Made by a program: the position numbers and the translations under genes | Shown: positions 23,481 through 36,830 of the stretch, piece by piece | Position numbering within the stretch: the stretch's first letter is position 1 | Layout: each line of letters begins with the position of its first letter | From: Vicugna pacos | Lineage: Eukaryota > Chordata > Mammalia > Artiodactyla > Camelidae | NCBI RefSeq assembly: GCF_048564905.1 | Contig: NW_027328721.1 | Coordinates: forward strand, 38,832,870-38,896,869 | Direction of reading: 5' to 3' | DNA length: 64,000 nt | The notes under the pieces: generated by a model | The model's database searches: none | What the model saw: the letters and a program-made list of their open reading frames with translations, nothing else | What the model was told of the DNA's origin: nothing

Positions 23481-26400
23481 TGTTTCCGGAATCCTGAGCG
23501 TGGGGAGGTTCCACCAACGGTCTGCAGCGCGTGGGTTCAAACGGAATGCCTAAGCTCGTCTCCCCTGAGGGTTTTACAAATGTCTCTCTGTTGGGAATGC
23601 TAGGGGATTTTGCAGGATATCCCAGAGACGGAGGCTGCTCCTTAAGGTCAGGGAAGGTATGTCTCGGACTTCCCCGAACAGGGAACACCTGTGACTGAAG
23701 AGAGCTGCGTGGAGATGTCTCTCGAGCTCCCACAGGCACTGACAATGTTTCCGGAATCCTGAGCGTGGGTAGGTTCCACCAACGGTCAGCAGCGCGTGGG
23801 TTCTAACGGAAAGCCTAAGCTCGTCTCCCCTGAGTGTTTTCCTAATGTCTCTGTGCCAGGGAATGCTAGGGGGGTTTGCAGGCTATCCCAGTGATAGAGG
23901 CTGCCTCCCCTTGGTCAGGGAAGGTTTTTCTCGGACTTCCCCGAACAGGGAACACCTGTGACTGAAGAGAGCTGCGTGGAGTTGTGTCTCGAGCTCCCCC
24001 ACGCACTGACAATGGTTCCGGAATCCTGAGAGTGGGGAGGTTCCACCAACGGTCGGCAGCGCGTCTGTTCTACGGAAAGCCTAAGCTCGTCTCCCCTGAG
24101 GGTTTTCCTAATGTCTCTGTGCCAGGGAATGCTAGGGGGGTTTGCAGGATATCCCAGTGATATAGGCTGCCTCCCCAAGGTCAGGGAAGTTATTTATCGG
24201 ACTTCCCCGAACAGGGAACACCTGTGACTGAAGAGAGCTGCGTGGAGTTGTCTCTCGAGCTCCCGCACGCACTGACAATTTTTCCGGAATCCTGAGCGTG
24301 GGGAGGTTCCACCAACGGTCGGCAGCGCGTGGGTTCTAACGGAAAGCCAAAGGTCGTCTCCCCTGAGGGTTTTCCTAATGTCTCTGTGCCAGGGAATGCT
24401 AGGGGGGTTTGCAGGATATCCCAGTGACAGAGGCTGCCTCCCCAAGGTCAGGGAAGTTATTTCTCGGACTTCCCCGAACAAGGAACACCTGTGACTGACG
24501 AGAGCTGCGTGGAGTTGTCTCTCGAGCTCCCCAACGCACTGACAATGGTTCCGGAATCCTGAGCGTGGGGAGGTTCCACCAACGGTCGTCAGCGCGTGGG
24601 TTCTAACGGAAAGCCAAAGCTCGTCTCCACTGAGGATTTTCCTAATGTCTCTGTGCCAGGGAATGCTAGGGGGGTTTGCAGGATATCCCAGTGTCAGAGG
24701 CTGCATCCCCAAGGTCAGGGAAGGTATTTCTCGGACTTCCCCGAACAGGGAACACCTGTGACTGAAGAGAGATGCGTGGAGTTTTCTCTCGATCTCCCCC
24801 ACGCACTGACAATGTTTCTGGAATCCTGAGCGTGGGGAGGTTCCACCAACGGTCGGCAGCGCGTGGGTTCTAACGGAAAGCCTAAGCTCGTCTCCCCTGA
24901 GGGTTTTCCTAATGTCTCTGTGCCAGGGAATGCTAGGGGGATTTGCAGGATATCCCAGTGACAGAGGCTGCCTCCCCAAGGTCAGGGAAGGTATTTCTCG
25001 GACTTCCCCGAACAGGGAACACCTGTGACTGAAGAGAGATGCGGGCTGTTGTCTCTCGAGCTCCCCCACGCACTGACAATGTTTCCGGAATCCTGAGCGT
25101 GGGGAGGTTCCACCTACGGTGGGCAGCGCGTGGGTTCTAACGGGATGCCTGAGCTCGTCTCCCCTGAGGGTTTTCCTAATGTCTCTGTGCCAGGGAATGC
25201 TAGTGGGGGTTTGCAGGAAATCCCAGTGACAGAGGCTGCCTCCCCAAGGTCAGGGAAGGTATTTCTCGGACTTCCCCGAACAGGGAACATCTGTGTCTGA
25301 AGAGAGATGCGGGCAGTTGTCTCTCGAGCTCCCCCACGCACTGAAAATGGTTCCGGAATCCTGAGCGTCGGGAGGTTCCACAAACGGTCGTCAACGTGTG
25401 GGTTCTTACGGAAAGCCTAAGCTCGTCTCCCCTGAGGGTTTTCCAAATATCTCTGTGCCAGGGAATGCTCGGGTGGTTTGCAGGATATCCCAGTGACAGA
25501 GGCTGCCTCCCCAAGGTCAGGGAAGGTATTTCTCGGACTTCCCCGAACAGGGAACACTTGTGACTGAAGATAGCTGCGTGGAGATGTCTCTCGAGGTCCC
25601 CCACGCACTGACAATATTTCGGAATCCTGAGCGTGGGGAGGTTCCACCAACGGTCGGCAGCGCGTGTGTTCTAACGGAAAGCCTAAGCTCGTCTCCCCTG
25701 AGTGATTTCCTAATGTCTCTGTGCCAGGGAATGCTAGGGGGGTTTGCAGGATATCTCAGTGACAGTGGCTGCCGCCCCAAGGTCAGGGAAGGTATTTCTC
25801 ATACTTCCCCGTACAGGGAACACCTGTGACTTAAGAGAGCTGCGTGGAGTTTTCTCTCGAGCTCCCGCACGCACTGACATTTGTTCCGGAATCCTGAGCG
25901 AGGGGAGGTTCCACCAACGGTCGGCAGGGCGTGGGTTCTAACGGAAAGCCTAAGCTCGTCTCCCCTGAGGTTTTTCCTAATTTCTCTGTGCCAGGGAATG
26001 CTAGGGGGGTTTGCAGGATATCCCAGTGACAGTGGCTGCCTCACCATGGTCAGGGAAAGTATTTCTCGCACTTCACCGTACAGGGAACACCTGTGACTGA
26101 CGAGAGATGCGTGGAGTTTTCTCTCGAGCTCCCCCACGCACTGACAATGGTCCCGGAATCCTGAGCGTGGGGAGGTTCCACCAACGGTCGGCAGCGCGTG
26201 GGTTCTAACGGAAAGCCTAAGGTCGTCTCCCCTGGGGGTTTTCCTAATGTTTCTGTGCCAGGGAATGCTAGGGGGGTTTGCAGGATATCCCAGTGACAGA
26301 GGCTGCCTCCCCAAGATCAGTGAAGGTATTTCTCGGACTTCCCCGAACAGGGAACACCTGTGACTGTAGAGAGATGCGGGCAGTTGTCTCTCGAGCTCCC

Positions 26401-29400
26401 CCACGCACTGACAATGGTTCTGGAATCCTGAGCGTGGGGAGGTTACAGCAACGTTCGGCACGGTGTGGGTTCTAACGGAAAGCCTAAGCTCGTCTCCCCT
26501 GAGGGTATTCCTAATTTCTCTGTGCCAGGGAATGCTAGGGGGGTTTGCAGGATATCCCAGTGACAGAGGCTGCCTCCCCAAGGTCAGGGAAGGTATTTCT
26601 CGGACTTCCCCGAACAGGGAACACCTGTGACTGAAGAGAGCTGCGTGGAGTTTTCTCTCGAGCTCCCCCACGCACTGACAATGTTTTCGAATCCTGAGCG
26701 TGGGGAGGTTCCACCAACGGTCGGTAGCGCGTGGGTTCTAACGGAAAGCCTAAGCTCGTCTCCCCTGAGGGTTTTCCTAATGTCTCTCTGCCAGGGAATG
26801 CTAGGGGGGTTTGCAGGATATCCCAGTGACAGAGGCTGCCTCCCCAAGTTCAGGGAAGGTATTTCTCGGACTTCCCCGAACAGGGAACTCCTGTGACTGA
26901 AGAGAGATGCGGGCAGTTGTCTCTCGAGCTCCCCCACGCAATGACAATGGTTCCGGAATCCTGAGCGTGGGGAGGTTCCACCAACGGTCGGCAGCGCGTG
27001 GGTTCTAACGGAAAGCCTAAGCTCGTCTCCCCTGAGTGATTTCCTAATGTCTCTGTGCCACGGAATGCTTGGGGTGTTTGCAGGATATCTCAGTGACAGT
27101 GGCTGCCTCCCCAAGGTCAGGGAAGGTATTTCTCGGACTTCCCAGTACAGGGAACACCTGTGACTGAAGAGAGCTGCGTGGAGTTTTCTCTCGAGCTCCC
27201 CAACGCACTGACAATGGTTCCGAAATCCTGAGCGTGGGGAGGTTCCACCAACGGTCGGCAGCGCGTGGGTTCTAACGGAAAGCCTAAGCTCGTCTCCCCT
27301 GAGGGTTTTCCTAATGTCTCTGTGCCAGGGAATGCTAGGGGGGTTTGCAGGATATCTCAGTGACAGTGGCTGCCACCCCAAGGTCAGGGAAGGTATTTCT
27401 CGGACTTCCCCGAACTTGGAACACCTGTGACTGAAGAGAGCTGCGTGGAGTTTTCTCTCGAGCTCCCCCACGCCATGAAAATGGTTCCGGAATCCTGAGC
27501 TTGGGGAGGTTCCACCAACGGTCGGCAACGTGTGTGTTCTTACGGAAAGCTTAAGCTCGTCTCCCCTTAGTTTATTCCTAATGTCTCTGTGCCAGGGAAT
27601 GCTAGGGGGGTTTGCAGGATATCCCAGTGACAGAGGCTGCCTCCCCAAGTTCAGGGAAGATATTTCTCGGACTTCCCCGAACAGGGAACTCCTTTGACTG
27701 AAGAGAGATGCGGGCAGTTGTCTCTCATGCTCCCCACGCACTGACAATGTTTCCGGAATCCTGAGCGTGGGGAGGTTCCACCAACGGTCGGCAGCGCGTG
27801 GGTTCTAACGGAAAGCCTAAGCTCGTCTCCCCTGAGTTATTTCCTAATATCTCTGTTCCAGGGGATGCTAGGGGGGTTTGCAGGATATCCCAGTGACAGA
27901 GGCTGCCTCCCCAAGGTCAGGGAAGTTATTTCTCGGACTTCCCCGAACAGGGAACACCTGTGACTTAAGAGAGCTGCGTGGAGTTGTCTCTCGAGCTCCC
28001 GCACGCACTGACAATGGTTCCGGAATCCTGAGCGTGGGGAGGTTCCACCAACGGTCGGCAGCGCGTGGGATCTAACGGAAAGCCTAAGCTCGTCTCCCCT
28101 AAGGGTTTTCCTAATGTCTCTGTGCCAGGGAATGCTAGGGGGGTTTGCAGGATATCCCAGTGACAGAGGCTGCCTCCCCAAGGTCAGGGAAGGTATTTCT
28201 CGGACTTCCCCGAACAGGGGACACCTGTGAATGAAGAGAGCTGTGTGGAGTTGTCTCTGGAGTTCCCCCACGCACTGACAATGGTTCCGGAATCCTGAGC
28301 GTGGGGAGGTTCCACCAACGGTCGGCAGTGCGTGGGTTCTAACGGAATGCCTAAGCTCGTCTCCCCTGAGGGTTTTCCTAATGTCTCTGTGCCAGGGAAT
28401 GCTAGGGGGGTTTGCAGGATATCCCAGTGACAGAGGCTGCCTCCCCATGGTCAGGGAGGTATTTCTCGGACTTCCCCGAACAGGGAACAAATGTGACTGA
28501 AGAGAGCTGCGTGGAGTTGTCTCTCGAGCTCCCCCACGCACTGACAATTTTTCCGGAATCCTGAGCGTGGCGAGGTTCCACCAACGGTCGGCAGCTCGTT
28601 GGTTCTAACGGAATGCCTAAGCTAATCTCCCCTGAGTGTTTTCCTAATTTCTCTGTGCCAGGGATTGCTAGGGGGGTTTGCAGGTTATCCCAGTGACAGA
28701 GGCTGCCTCCCCAAGGTCAAGGAAGTTATTTCTCGGTCTTCCCCGAACAGGGAACTCCTGTGAATGAAGAGAGCTGCGTGGAGTTGTCTCTCGAGCTCCC
28801 CCACGCACTGACAATGGTTCCGGAATCCTGAGCGTGGGGAGGTTCCATCAACGTTCGGCAGCGCGTGGGTTCTAACGGAATGCCTAAGCTCGTCTCCCCT
28901 GAGGGTTTTCCTAATGTCTCTTTTTCAGGAATGCTAGGGGGGTTTGCAGGATATCCCAGGGACAGAGGCTGCCTCCCCAATTTCAGGGAAGGTATTTCTC
29001 GGACTTCCCCGAATAGGGAACACCTGTGACTGAAGAGAGCTGCTTGGAGTTGTCTATCGAGCTCCCCCATGCACTGACAATGATTCCGGAATACTGAGCG
29101 TGGGGAGGTTCCACCAACGGTCGGCAGCGCGTGGGTTCTAACGGAAAGCCTAAGCTCGTCTCCCCTGAGGGTTTCACTAATGTCTCTGTGCCAGGGAATG
29201 CTATGGCGCTTGGCAGGATATCCCAGTGACAGTGGCTGCCTCCCCAAGGTCAGGGAAAATATTTCTCGGACTTCCCCGAACAGGGAACACCTGTGACTGA
29301 AGAGAGCTGCGTGGAGTTGTCTCTCGAGCTCCCCAACGCTCTAACAATGGTTCCGGAATCCTGAGCGTGGGGAGGTTCCACCAACGGTCGGCAGCGCGTG

Positions 29401-29700
29401 GGTTCTAACGGAATGCCTAAGCTCGTCTCCCCTGAGGGTTTTCCTAATGTCTCTGTGCCAGGGAATGCTATGGGGGTTTGCAGGATATCCCAGGGACAGA
29501 GGCTGCCTCCCCAAGGTCAGGGAAGTTATTTCTCGGCCTTCCCCGAACAGGGAACACCTGTGACTGAAGAGAGCTGCGTGGAGTTGTCTCACGAGGTCCC
29601 CCACGCACTGAAAATGGTTCCGGAATACTGAGCGTGGGGAGGTTCCACCAACGGTCGGCAGCGCGTGGGTTCTAACGGAATGCCTAAGCTCGTCTCCCCT
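23481..29700. repeat. Satellite block E with private GCGGGCAGTTG monomers
   Basis: About 23 monomers of a distinct population. Several carry GATGCGGGCAGTTG (or GCGGGCTGTTG) where the consensus reads GCTGCGTGGAGTTG, at about 25.04, 25.31, 26.37, 26.91 and 27.71 kb. I found this variant elsewhere only in the 60-64 kb block. Others carry CAGTGGCTGCC and GAGTGATTTCC. The segments 25.4-27.2 kb and 28.8-29.3 kb are the relatives of the young 9-mer at 60-64 kb. The part 23.57-23.60 kb (TCTCTCTGTTGGGAATG) reappears at 59.04 kb. No gene is seen. Confidence 0.82.
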
Positions 29701-31231
29701 GCTGGTTTTCCTAATGTCTCTGTGCCAGGGAATGCTAGGGGGGTTTGCAGGATATCCCAGTGTCAGAGGCTGCCTCCCCAAGGTCAGAGAATCTATTTCT
29801 CGGACTTCCCCGAAAAGGGAACACCTGTGACTTAAGAGAGCTGCGTGGAGTTGTCTCTCGAGCTCCCCCACGCACTGAAAATTGTTACGGAATCATGAGC
29901 GTGGGCAGGTTCCACCAACGGTTGGCAGCGCACGGGTTCTAACGGAATGCCTAAGCTCGTCTCACCTGAGGGTTTTCCTAATGTCTCTGTGCCAGGGAAT
30001 GCTAGGGGTGATTGCAGGATATCCCAGTGTCAGAGGCTGCCTCCCCAAGGTCAGGGAAGGTATTTCTCGGACTTCCCCGAACAGGGAACACCTGTGACTT
30101 AAGAGAGCTGCGTGGAGTTGTTTCTCGAGCTCCCCCACGCACTGACAATTGTTCCGGAATCCTGAGCGTGGCGAGGTTCCACCAACGGTCGGCAGCGCGT
30201 GGGTTCTAACGGAATGTCTAAGCTCATCTTCCCTGAGTGTTTTCCTAATTTCTCTGTGCCAGGGATTGCTAGGGGTGTTTGCATGTTATCCCAGTGAGAG
30301 AGGCTGCCTCCCCAAGGTCAAGGAAGTTATTTCTCAGTCTTCCCCGAACAGGGAACTCCTGTGAATGAAGAGAGCTGCGTGGAGTTGTCTCTCGAGCTCC
30401 CCCACGCACTGACAATGGTTCCGGAATCCTGAGCGTGGGGAGGTTCCACCAACGGTCGGCAGCGCGTGGGTTCTAACGGAATGCCTAAGCTCGTATCCCC
30501 TGAAGGTTTTCCTAATGTCTCTGTGCCAGGGAATGCTAGGGGGGTTTGCAGGATATCCCAGTGACAGAGGCTGCCTCCCCAAGGTCAGGGAGGTATTTCT
30601 CGGACTTCCCCGAACAGGGAACACCTGTGACTGAAGAGAGCTGCGTGGAGATGTCTCTCGAGCTCACCCAAGCACTGACAATGGTTCCGGAATCCTGAGC
30701 GTGGGGAGGTTCCACCAACGGTCGGCAGCGCGTGGGTTCTAACGGAATGCCTAAGCTCGTATCCCCAGAGTGTTTTCCTAATGTCTCTGTGCCTGGGAAT
30801 GCTAGGGCGGTTTGCAGGATATCCCAGGGACAGAGGCTGCCTCCCCAAGGTCAGGGAAGTTATTTCTCGGACTTCCCCGAACAGGGAACACCTGTGACTG
30901 AAGAGAGCTGCGTGGAGTTGTCTCTCGAGCTCCCCCACGCACTGACAATGGTTCCGGAATCCTGAGCGTGGGGAGGTTCCACGAACTGTCGGCAGCGCGT
31001 GGGTTCTAATGGAATGCCTAAGCTCGTCTCCCCTGAGGGTTTTCCTAATCTCTCTGTGCCAGGGAATGCTAGGGGGGTTTGCAGGATATCCCAGTGACAG
31101 AGGCTGCCTCCCCAAGGTCAAGGAGGTTTTTCTCGGACTTCCCCGAACAGGGAACACCTGTGACGGAAGAGAGCTGCGTGGAGTTGTCTCTCGAGCTCCC
31201 CCACGCACTGACAATGATTCCGGAATCCTGA

Positions 31232-31650
31232 GTGTGGGGAGGTTCCACCAACGGTCGGCAGCGCGTGGGTTCTAACGGAAAGCCTAAGCTCGTCTCCCCT
31301 GAGGGTTTTCCTAATTTCTCTGTGCCAGGGAATGCTATGGCGGTTTGCAGGATATCCCAGTGACAGAGGCTGCCTCCCAAAGGTAAGGGAAGTTATTTCT
31401 CGGACTTCCCCGACCAGGGAACACCTGTGACTGAAGAGAGCTGCGTGGAGTTGTCTCTCGAGCTCCCCCACGCACTGACAATGGTTCCGGAATCCTGAGC
31501 GTGGGGAGGTTCCACCAACGGTCGGCAGCGCGTGGGTTCTAACGGAATGCCTAAGCTCGTCTCCCCTGAGGATTTTCCTAATGTCTCTGTGCCAGGGAAT
31601 GCTAGGGGTGATTGCAGGGTAGCCCAGTGTCAGAGGCTGCCTCCCCAAGG
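31232..31650. repeat. Register-neutral monomer replacement relative to copy 2
   Basis: In this block the first monomer is b-like (CTATGGCGG, CCCAAAGGTAAGGG, CCCCGACCAGGG) and the next is a c-like form with GGGGTGATTGCAGGGTAGCC. The corresponding place in copy 2 (about 40,562-40,980) has type a (GCGTTAGGAGG, GGCCGTCAG) followed by ordinary c. The offset of 9,330 bp is the same before and after, so about 400 bp were exchanged without changing the number of monomers. This is the mark of gene conversion or a double exchange. The direction cannot be read from the window alone. Confidence 0.72.
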
Positions 31651-32830
31651 TCAGGGAAGGTATTTCTCGGCCTTCCCCGAACAGGGAACACCTGTGACTG
31701 ATGAGAGCTGCGTGGAGTTGTCTCTCGAGGTCCCCCACGTACTGAAAATGGTTCCGGAATCCTGAGCGTGGGGAGGTTCCACCAACGGTCGACAGCGCGT
31801 GGGTTCAACGGAATGCCTAAGCTCATCTCCCCTGAGGGTTTTCCTAATGTCTCTGTGCCAGGAAATGCTAGGGGTGATTGCAGGATATCCCAGTGTCAGA
31901 GACTGCCTCCCCAAGGTCAGGGAAGTTATTTCTCGGAGTTCCCCGAACAGTGAACACCTGTGAATGAAGAGAGCTGCGTGGAGTTGTCTTTCGAGCTCCC
32001 CCACGCACTGAAAATTATTCCGGAATCCTGAGCGTTGGGAGGTTCCACCAACTGTCGGCAGCGCGTGGGTTCAACGGAATGCCAAAGCTCATCTCCCCTG
32101 AGGGTTTTCCTATTGTCTCTGTGTCAGGGAATGCTAGGGGGGTTTGCAGGATATCCCAGTGTCAGAGGCTGCCTCCTCAAGGTCAGCGAAGTTATTTCTC
32201 GGGATTCCCCGAACAGGGAACACCTGTGACTGAAGAGAGCTGCGTGGAGTTGTCTCTCGAGCTCCCCCACGCACTGACAATGGTTCCGGAATCCTGAGCG
32301 TGGGGAGGTTCCACCAACGGTCGGCAGCGCGTGGCTTCTAACGGAATGCCTAAGCTCATATCCCCTGAGTGTTTTCCTAATGTCTCTGTGCCTGGGAATG
32401 CTAGGGCGGTTTGCAGGATATCCCAGGGACAGAGGCTGCCTCCCCAAGGTCAGGGAAGGTATTTCTCGGACTTCCCCGAACAGGGAACACCTGTGACTGA
32501 AGAGAGCTGCGTGGAGTTGTCTCTCGAGCTCCCCCACGCACTGACAATGGTTCCGGAATCCTGAGCGTGGGGAGGTTCCACGAACTGTCGGCAGCGCGTG
32601 GGTTCTAATGGAATGCCTAAGCTCGTCTCCCCTGAGGGTTTTCCTAATGTCTCTGTGCCAGGGAATGCTAGGGGGGTTTGCAGGATATCCCAGTGACAGA
32701 GCCTGCCTCCCCAAGGTCATGGAGGTATTTCTCGGACTTCCCCGAACCGGGAACACCTGTGACTGAAGAGAGCTGCGTGGAGTTGTCTCTCGAACTCCCC
32801 CACGCACTGACAATGGTTCCGGAATCCTGA

Positions 32831-34429
32831 GCGTTAGGAGGTTCCACCAACGGCCGTCAGCGCGTGGGTTCTAACGGAATGCCTAAGCTCGTATCCCCTG
32901 AGGGTTTTCCTAATGTCTCTGTGCCTGGGAATGCTAGGGGGGTTTGCAGGATATCCCAGGGACAGAGGTTGCCTCCCCAAGTTCAGGGAAGGTATTTCTC
33001 GGACTTCCCGGAACAGGGAACACCTGTGACTGAAGAGAGCTGCGTGGAGTTGTCTCTCGAGCTCCCCCACGCACTGACAATGTTTCCGGAATCCTGAGCG
33101 TGGGGAGGTTCCACCAACGGTCGGCAGCGCGTGGGTTCTAACGGAATGCCTAAGCTCGTCTCCCCTGAGGATTTTCCTAATGTCTCTGTGCCAGGGAATG
33201 CTATGGGGGTTTGCAGGATATCCCAGTGACAGAGGCTGCCTCCCCAAGGTCAGGGAAGATATTTCTCGGCCTTCCCCGAACAGGGAACACCTGTGACTGA
33301 TGAGAGCTGCGTGGAGTTGTCTCTCGAGGTACCACACGTACTGAAATTGGTTCCGGAATCCTGAGCGTGGGGAGGTTCCACCAACGGTCGACAGCGCGTG
33401 GGTTCAACGGAATGCCTAAGCTCATCTCCCCTGAGGGTTTTCCTAATGTCTCTGTGCCAGGGAATGCTAGGTGTGATTGCAGGATATCCCAGTGTCAGAG
33501 ACTGCCTCCCCAAGGTCAGGGAAGTTATTTCTCGGAGTTCCCCGAACAGTGAACACCTGTGAATGAAGAGAGCTGCGTGGAGTTGTCTTTCGAGCTCCCC
33601 CACGCACTGACATTTATTCCGGAATCCTGAGCGTTGGGAGGTTCCACCAACGGTCGGCAGCGCGTGGGTTCAACGGAATGCCAAAGCTCATCTCCCCTGA
33701 GGGTTTTCCTATTGTCTCTGTGTCAGGGAATGCTAGGGGGGTTTGCAGGATATCCCAGTGTCAGAGGCTGCCTCCTCAAGGTCAGCGAAGTTATTTCTCG
33801 GGCTCCCCGATCAGGGAACACCTGTGACTGAAGAGAGCTGCGTGGAGTTGTCTCTCGAGCTCCCCCACGCACTGACAATAGTTCCGGAATCCTGAACGTG
33901 GGGAGGTTCCACCAACGGTCGGCAGCGCGTGGGTCCTAACGGAATGCCTAAGCTCGTGTCCCCTGAGTGTTTTCCTAATGTCTCTGTGCCTGGGATTGCT
34001 AGGGCGGTTTGCAGGATATCCCAGGGACAGAGGCTGCCTCCCCAAGGTCAGGGAAGGTATTTCTCGGACTTCCCCGAACAGGGAACACCTGTGACTGAAG
34101 AGAGCTGCGTGGAGTTGTCTCTCGATCTCCCCCACGCACTGACAATGGTTCCGGAATCTTGAGCGTGGGGAGTTACCACGAACAGTCGGCAGCGCGTGGG
34201 TTCTAATGGAATGCTTAAGCTCCTCTCCCCTGAGGGTTTTCCTAATTTCTCTGTGCCAGGGAATGCTAGGGGTGTTTGCAGGATATCCCAGTGACAGAGG
34301 CTGCCTCCCCAAGGTCAGGGAAGATATTTCTCGGACTTCCCCGGACAGGGAACCACTGTGAATGAAGAGAGCTGCGTGGAGTTGTCTCTCGAACTCCCCC
34401 ACGCACTGACAATGATTCCGGAATCCTGA
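32831..34429. repeat. 6-mer HOR unit (a c d e' f g), about 1,600 bp
   Basis: Six monomers that begin with GCGTTAGGAGG (type a), skip type b, and continue c, d, e', f and g. The preceding six monomers, 31,232-32,830, have a parallel but more diverged order (b' c' d e'' f2 g2). The corresponding units in the second large copy are 40,562-42,161 and 42,162-43,760. The unit is most simply a shortened form of the ten-monomer series that lacks b and h-j. Confidence 0.8.
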
Positions 34430-34695
34430 GCGTGGGGAGGTTCCACCAACGGTCGGCAGTGCGTGGGTTCAACGGAATGCCTAAGTTCATCTCCCCTGAG
34501 GATTTTCCTATTGTCTCTGTGCCAGGGAATGCTAGGGGGGTTTGTAGGATATCCCAGTGACAGAGGCTGCCTCCCCAAGGTCAGGGAAGATATTTCTCGG
34601 ACTTCCCCGAAAAGGGAACACCTGTGACTGAAGAGAGCTGCGTGGAGTTGTCTCTCGAGCTCCCCAACGCACTGACAATGTTTCCGGAATCCAGA

Positions 34696-34962
34696 GCGTG
34701 GGGAGGTTCCACCAACGGTCGTCAGCGCGTGGGTTCAAATTGAATGCCTAAGCTAGTCTCCCCTGAGTGTTTTCCTAATGTCTCTGTGCCTGGGAATGCT
34801 AGGGGGGTTTGCAGGAGATCCCAGTGAGAGAGGCTGCCTCCCCAAGGTCAGGGAAGTTATTTCTCGGACTTCCCCGAACAGGGAACACCTGTGACTGAAG
34901 AGAGCTGCGTGGAGTTGTCTCTCGAGCTCCCCCACGCACTGACAATGGTTCCGGAATCCTGA
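34696..34962. repeat. Hybrid monomer i/j: scar of a one-monomer deletion
   Basis: The monomer starts as type i (TCCAGAGCG, TCAAATTGAATG, GTGCCTGGG) and ends as type j (GGAGATCC, GTGAGAGAGG). The last i-specific base is the G at 34,811 and the first j-specific base is the G at 34,817, so the switch lies within about six bases. At the matching place in copy 2 (44,027-44,560) full-length i and j stand side by side. The offset between copies rises by 267 bp exactly here. An unequal exchange between i and j explains all three observations. Confidence 0.88.
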
Positions 34963-36830
34963 GCGTTAGGAGGTTCCACCAACGGCCGTCAGCGCGTGGG
35001 TTCTAACGGAATGCCTAAGCTCGTATCCCCTGAGGGTTTTCCTAATGTCTCTGTGCCTGGGAATGCTAGGGGGGTTTGCAGGATATCCCAGGGACAGAGG
35101 TTGCCTCCCCAAGTTCAGGGAAGGTATTTCTCGGACTTCCCCGAACAGGGAACACCTGTGACTGAAGAGAGCTGCGTGGAGTTGTCTCTCGAGCTCCCCC
35201 ACGCACTGACAATGTTTCCGGAATCCTGAGCGTGGGGAGGTTCCACCAACGGTCGGCAGCGCATGGGTTCTAACGGAAAGCCTAAGCTCGTCTCCCCTGA
35301 GGGTTTTCCAAATGTCTCTGTGCCAGGGAATGCTATGGCGGTTTGCAGGATATCCCAGTGACAGAGGCTGCCTCCCAAAGGTAAGGGAAGTTATTTCTCA
35401 GACTTCCCCGACCAGGGAACACCTGTGACTGCAGAGAGCTGCGTGGAGTTGTCTCTCGAGCTCCCCCACGCACTGACAATGGTTCCGGAATCCTGAGCGT
35501 GGGGAGGTTCCACCAACGGTCGGCAGCGCGTGGGTCCTAACGGAATGCCTAAGCTCGTATCCCCTGAGTGTTTTCCTAATGTCTCTGTGCCTGGGATTGC
35601 TAGGGCGGTTTTCAGGATATCCCAGGGACAGAGGCTGCCTCCCCAAAGTCAGGGAAGGTATTTCTCGGACTTCCCCGAACAGGGAACACCTGTGACTGAA
35701 GAGAGCTGCGTGGAGTTGTCTCTCGAGCTCCCCCACGCACTGACAATGGTTCCGGAATCTTGAGCGTGGGGAGTTACCACGAACTGTCGGCAGCGCGTGG
35801 GTTCTAATGGAATTCTTAAGCTCCTCTCCCCTGAGGGTTTTCCTAATTTCTCTGTGCCAGGGAATGCTAGGGGTGTTTGCAGGATATCCCAGTGACAGAG
35901 GCTGCCTCCCCAAGGTCAGGGAAGATATTTCTCGGACTTCCGCGGACAGGGAACCCCTGTGAATGAAGAGAGCTGCGTGGAGTTGTCTCTCGAACTCCCC
36001 CACGCACTGACAATGATTCCGGAATCCTGAGCGTGGGGAGGTTCCACCAACGGTCGGCAGCGCGTGGGTTCAACGGAATGCCTAAGTTCATCTCCCCTGA
36101 GGATTTTCCTATTGTCTCTGTGCCAGGGAATGCTAGGGGGGTTTGTAGGATATCCCAGTGAAAGAGGCTGCCTCCCCAAGGTCAGGGAAGATATTTCTCG
36201 GACTTCCCCGAAAAGGGAACACCTGTGACTGAAGAGAGCTGCGTGGAGTTGTCTCTCGAGCTACCCAACGCACTGACAATGTTTCCGGAATCCAGAGCGT
36301 GGGGAGGTTCCACCAACGGTCGTCAGCGCGTGGGTTCAAATTGAATGCCTAAGCTAGTCTCCCCTGAGTGTTTTCCTAATGTCTCTGTGCCTGGGAATGC
36401 TAGGGGGGTTTGCAGGATATCCCAGTGACAGAGGCTGCCTCCCCAAGTTCAGGGAAGATATTTCTCAGACTTCCCCGATCAGGGAACACCTGTGACAGAA
36501 GAGAGATGCGTGGAGTTGTCTCTCGAGACCCCCCAAGCACTGACAATGTTTCCGGAATCCTGAGCGTGGGGAGGTTCCACCAAAGGTCGGCAGCGCGTGG
36601 GTTCTAACGGAAAGCCTAAGCTCGTCTCCCATGAGGGTTTTCCTAATATATCTGTGCCAGGGAATGCTAGGGGGGTTTACAGGAGATCCCAGTGAGAGAG
36701 GCTGCCTCCCCAAGGTCAGGGAAGTTATTTCTCGGACTTCCCCGAACAGGGAACACCTGTGACTGAAGAGAGCTGCGTGAAGTTGTCTCTCGAGCTCCCC
36801 CACGCACTGACAATGGTTCCGGAATCCTGA
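34963..36830. repeat. 7-mer HOR unit (a b f g h i j), 1,868 bp
   Basis: Seven monomers from one GCGTTAGGAGG to the next. The same unit lies at 44,561-46,428 in the second large copy. Relative to the ten-monomer series it lacks c, d and e'. The change from b to f falls between the right end of b (ACAATGGTTCC) and the f-specific GGGTCCTAAC near 35,533. Identity between the two copies of this unit is very high by eye. Confidence 0.85.
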
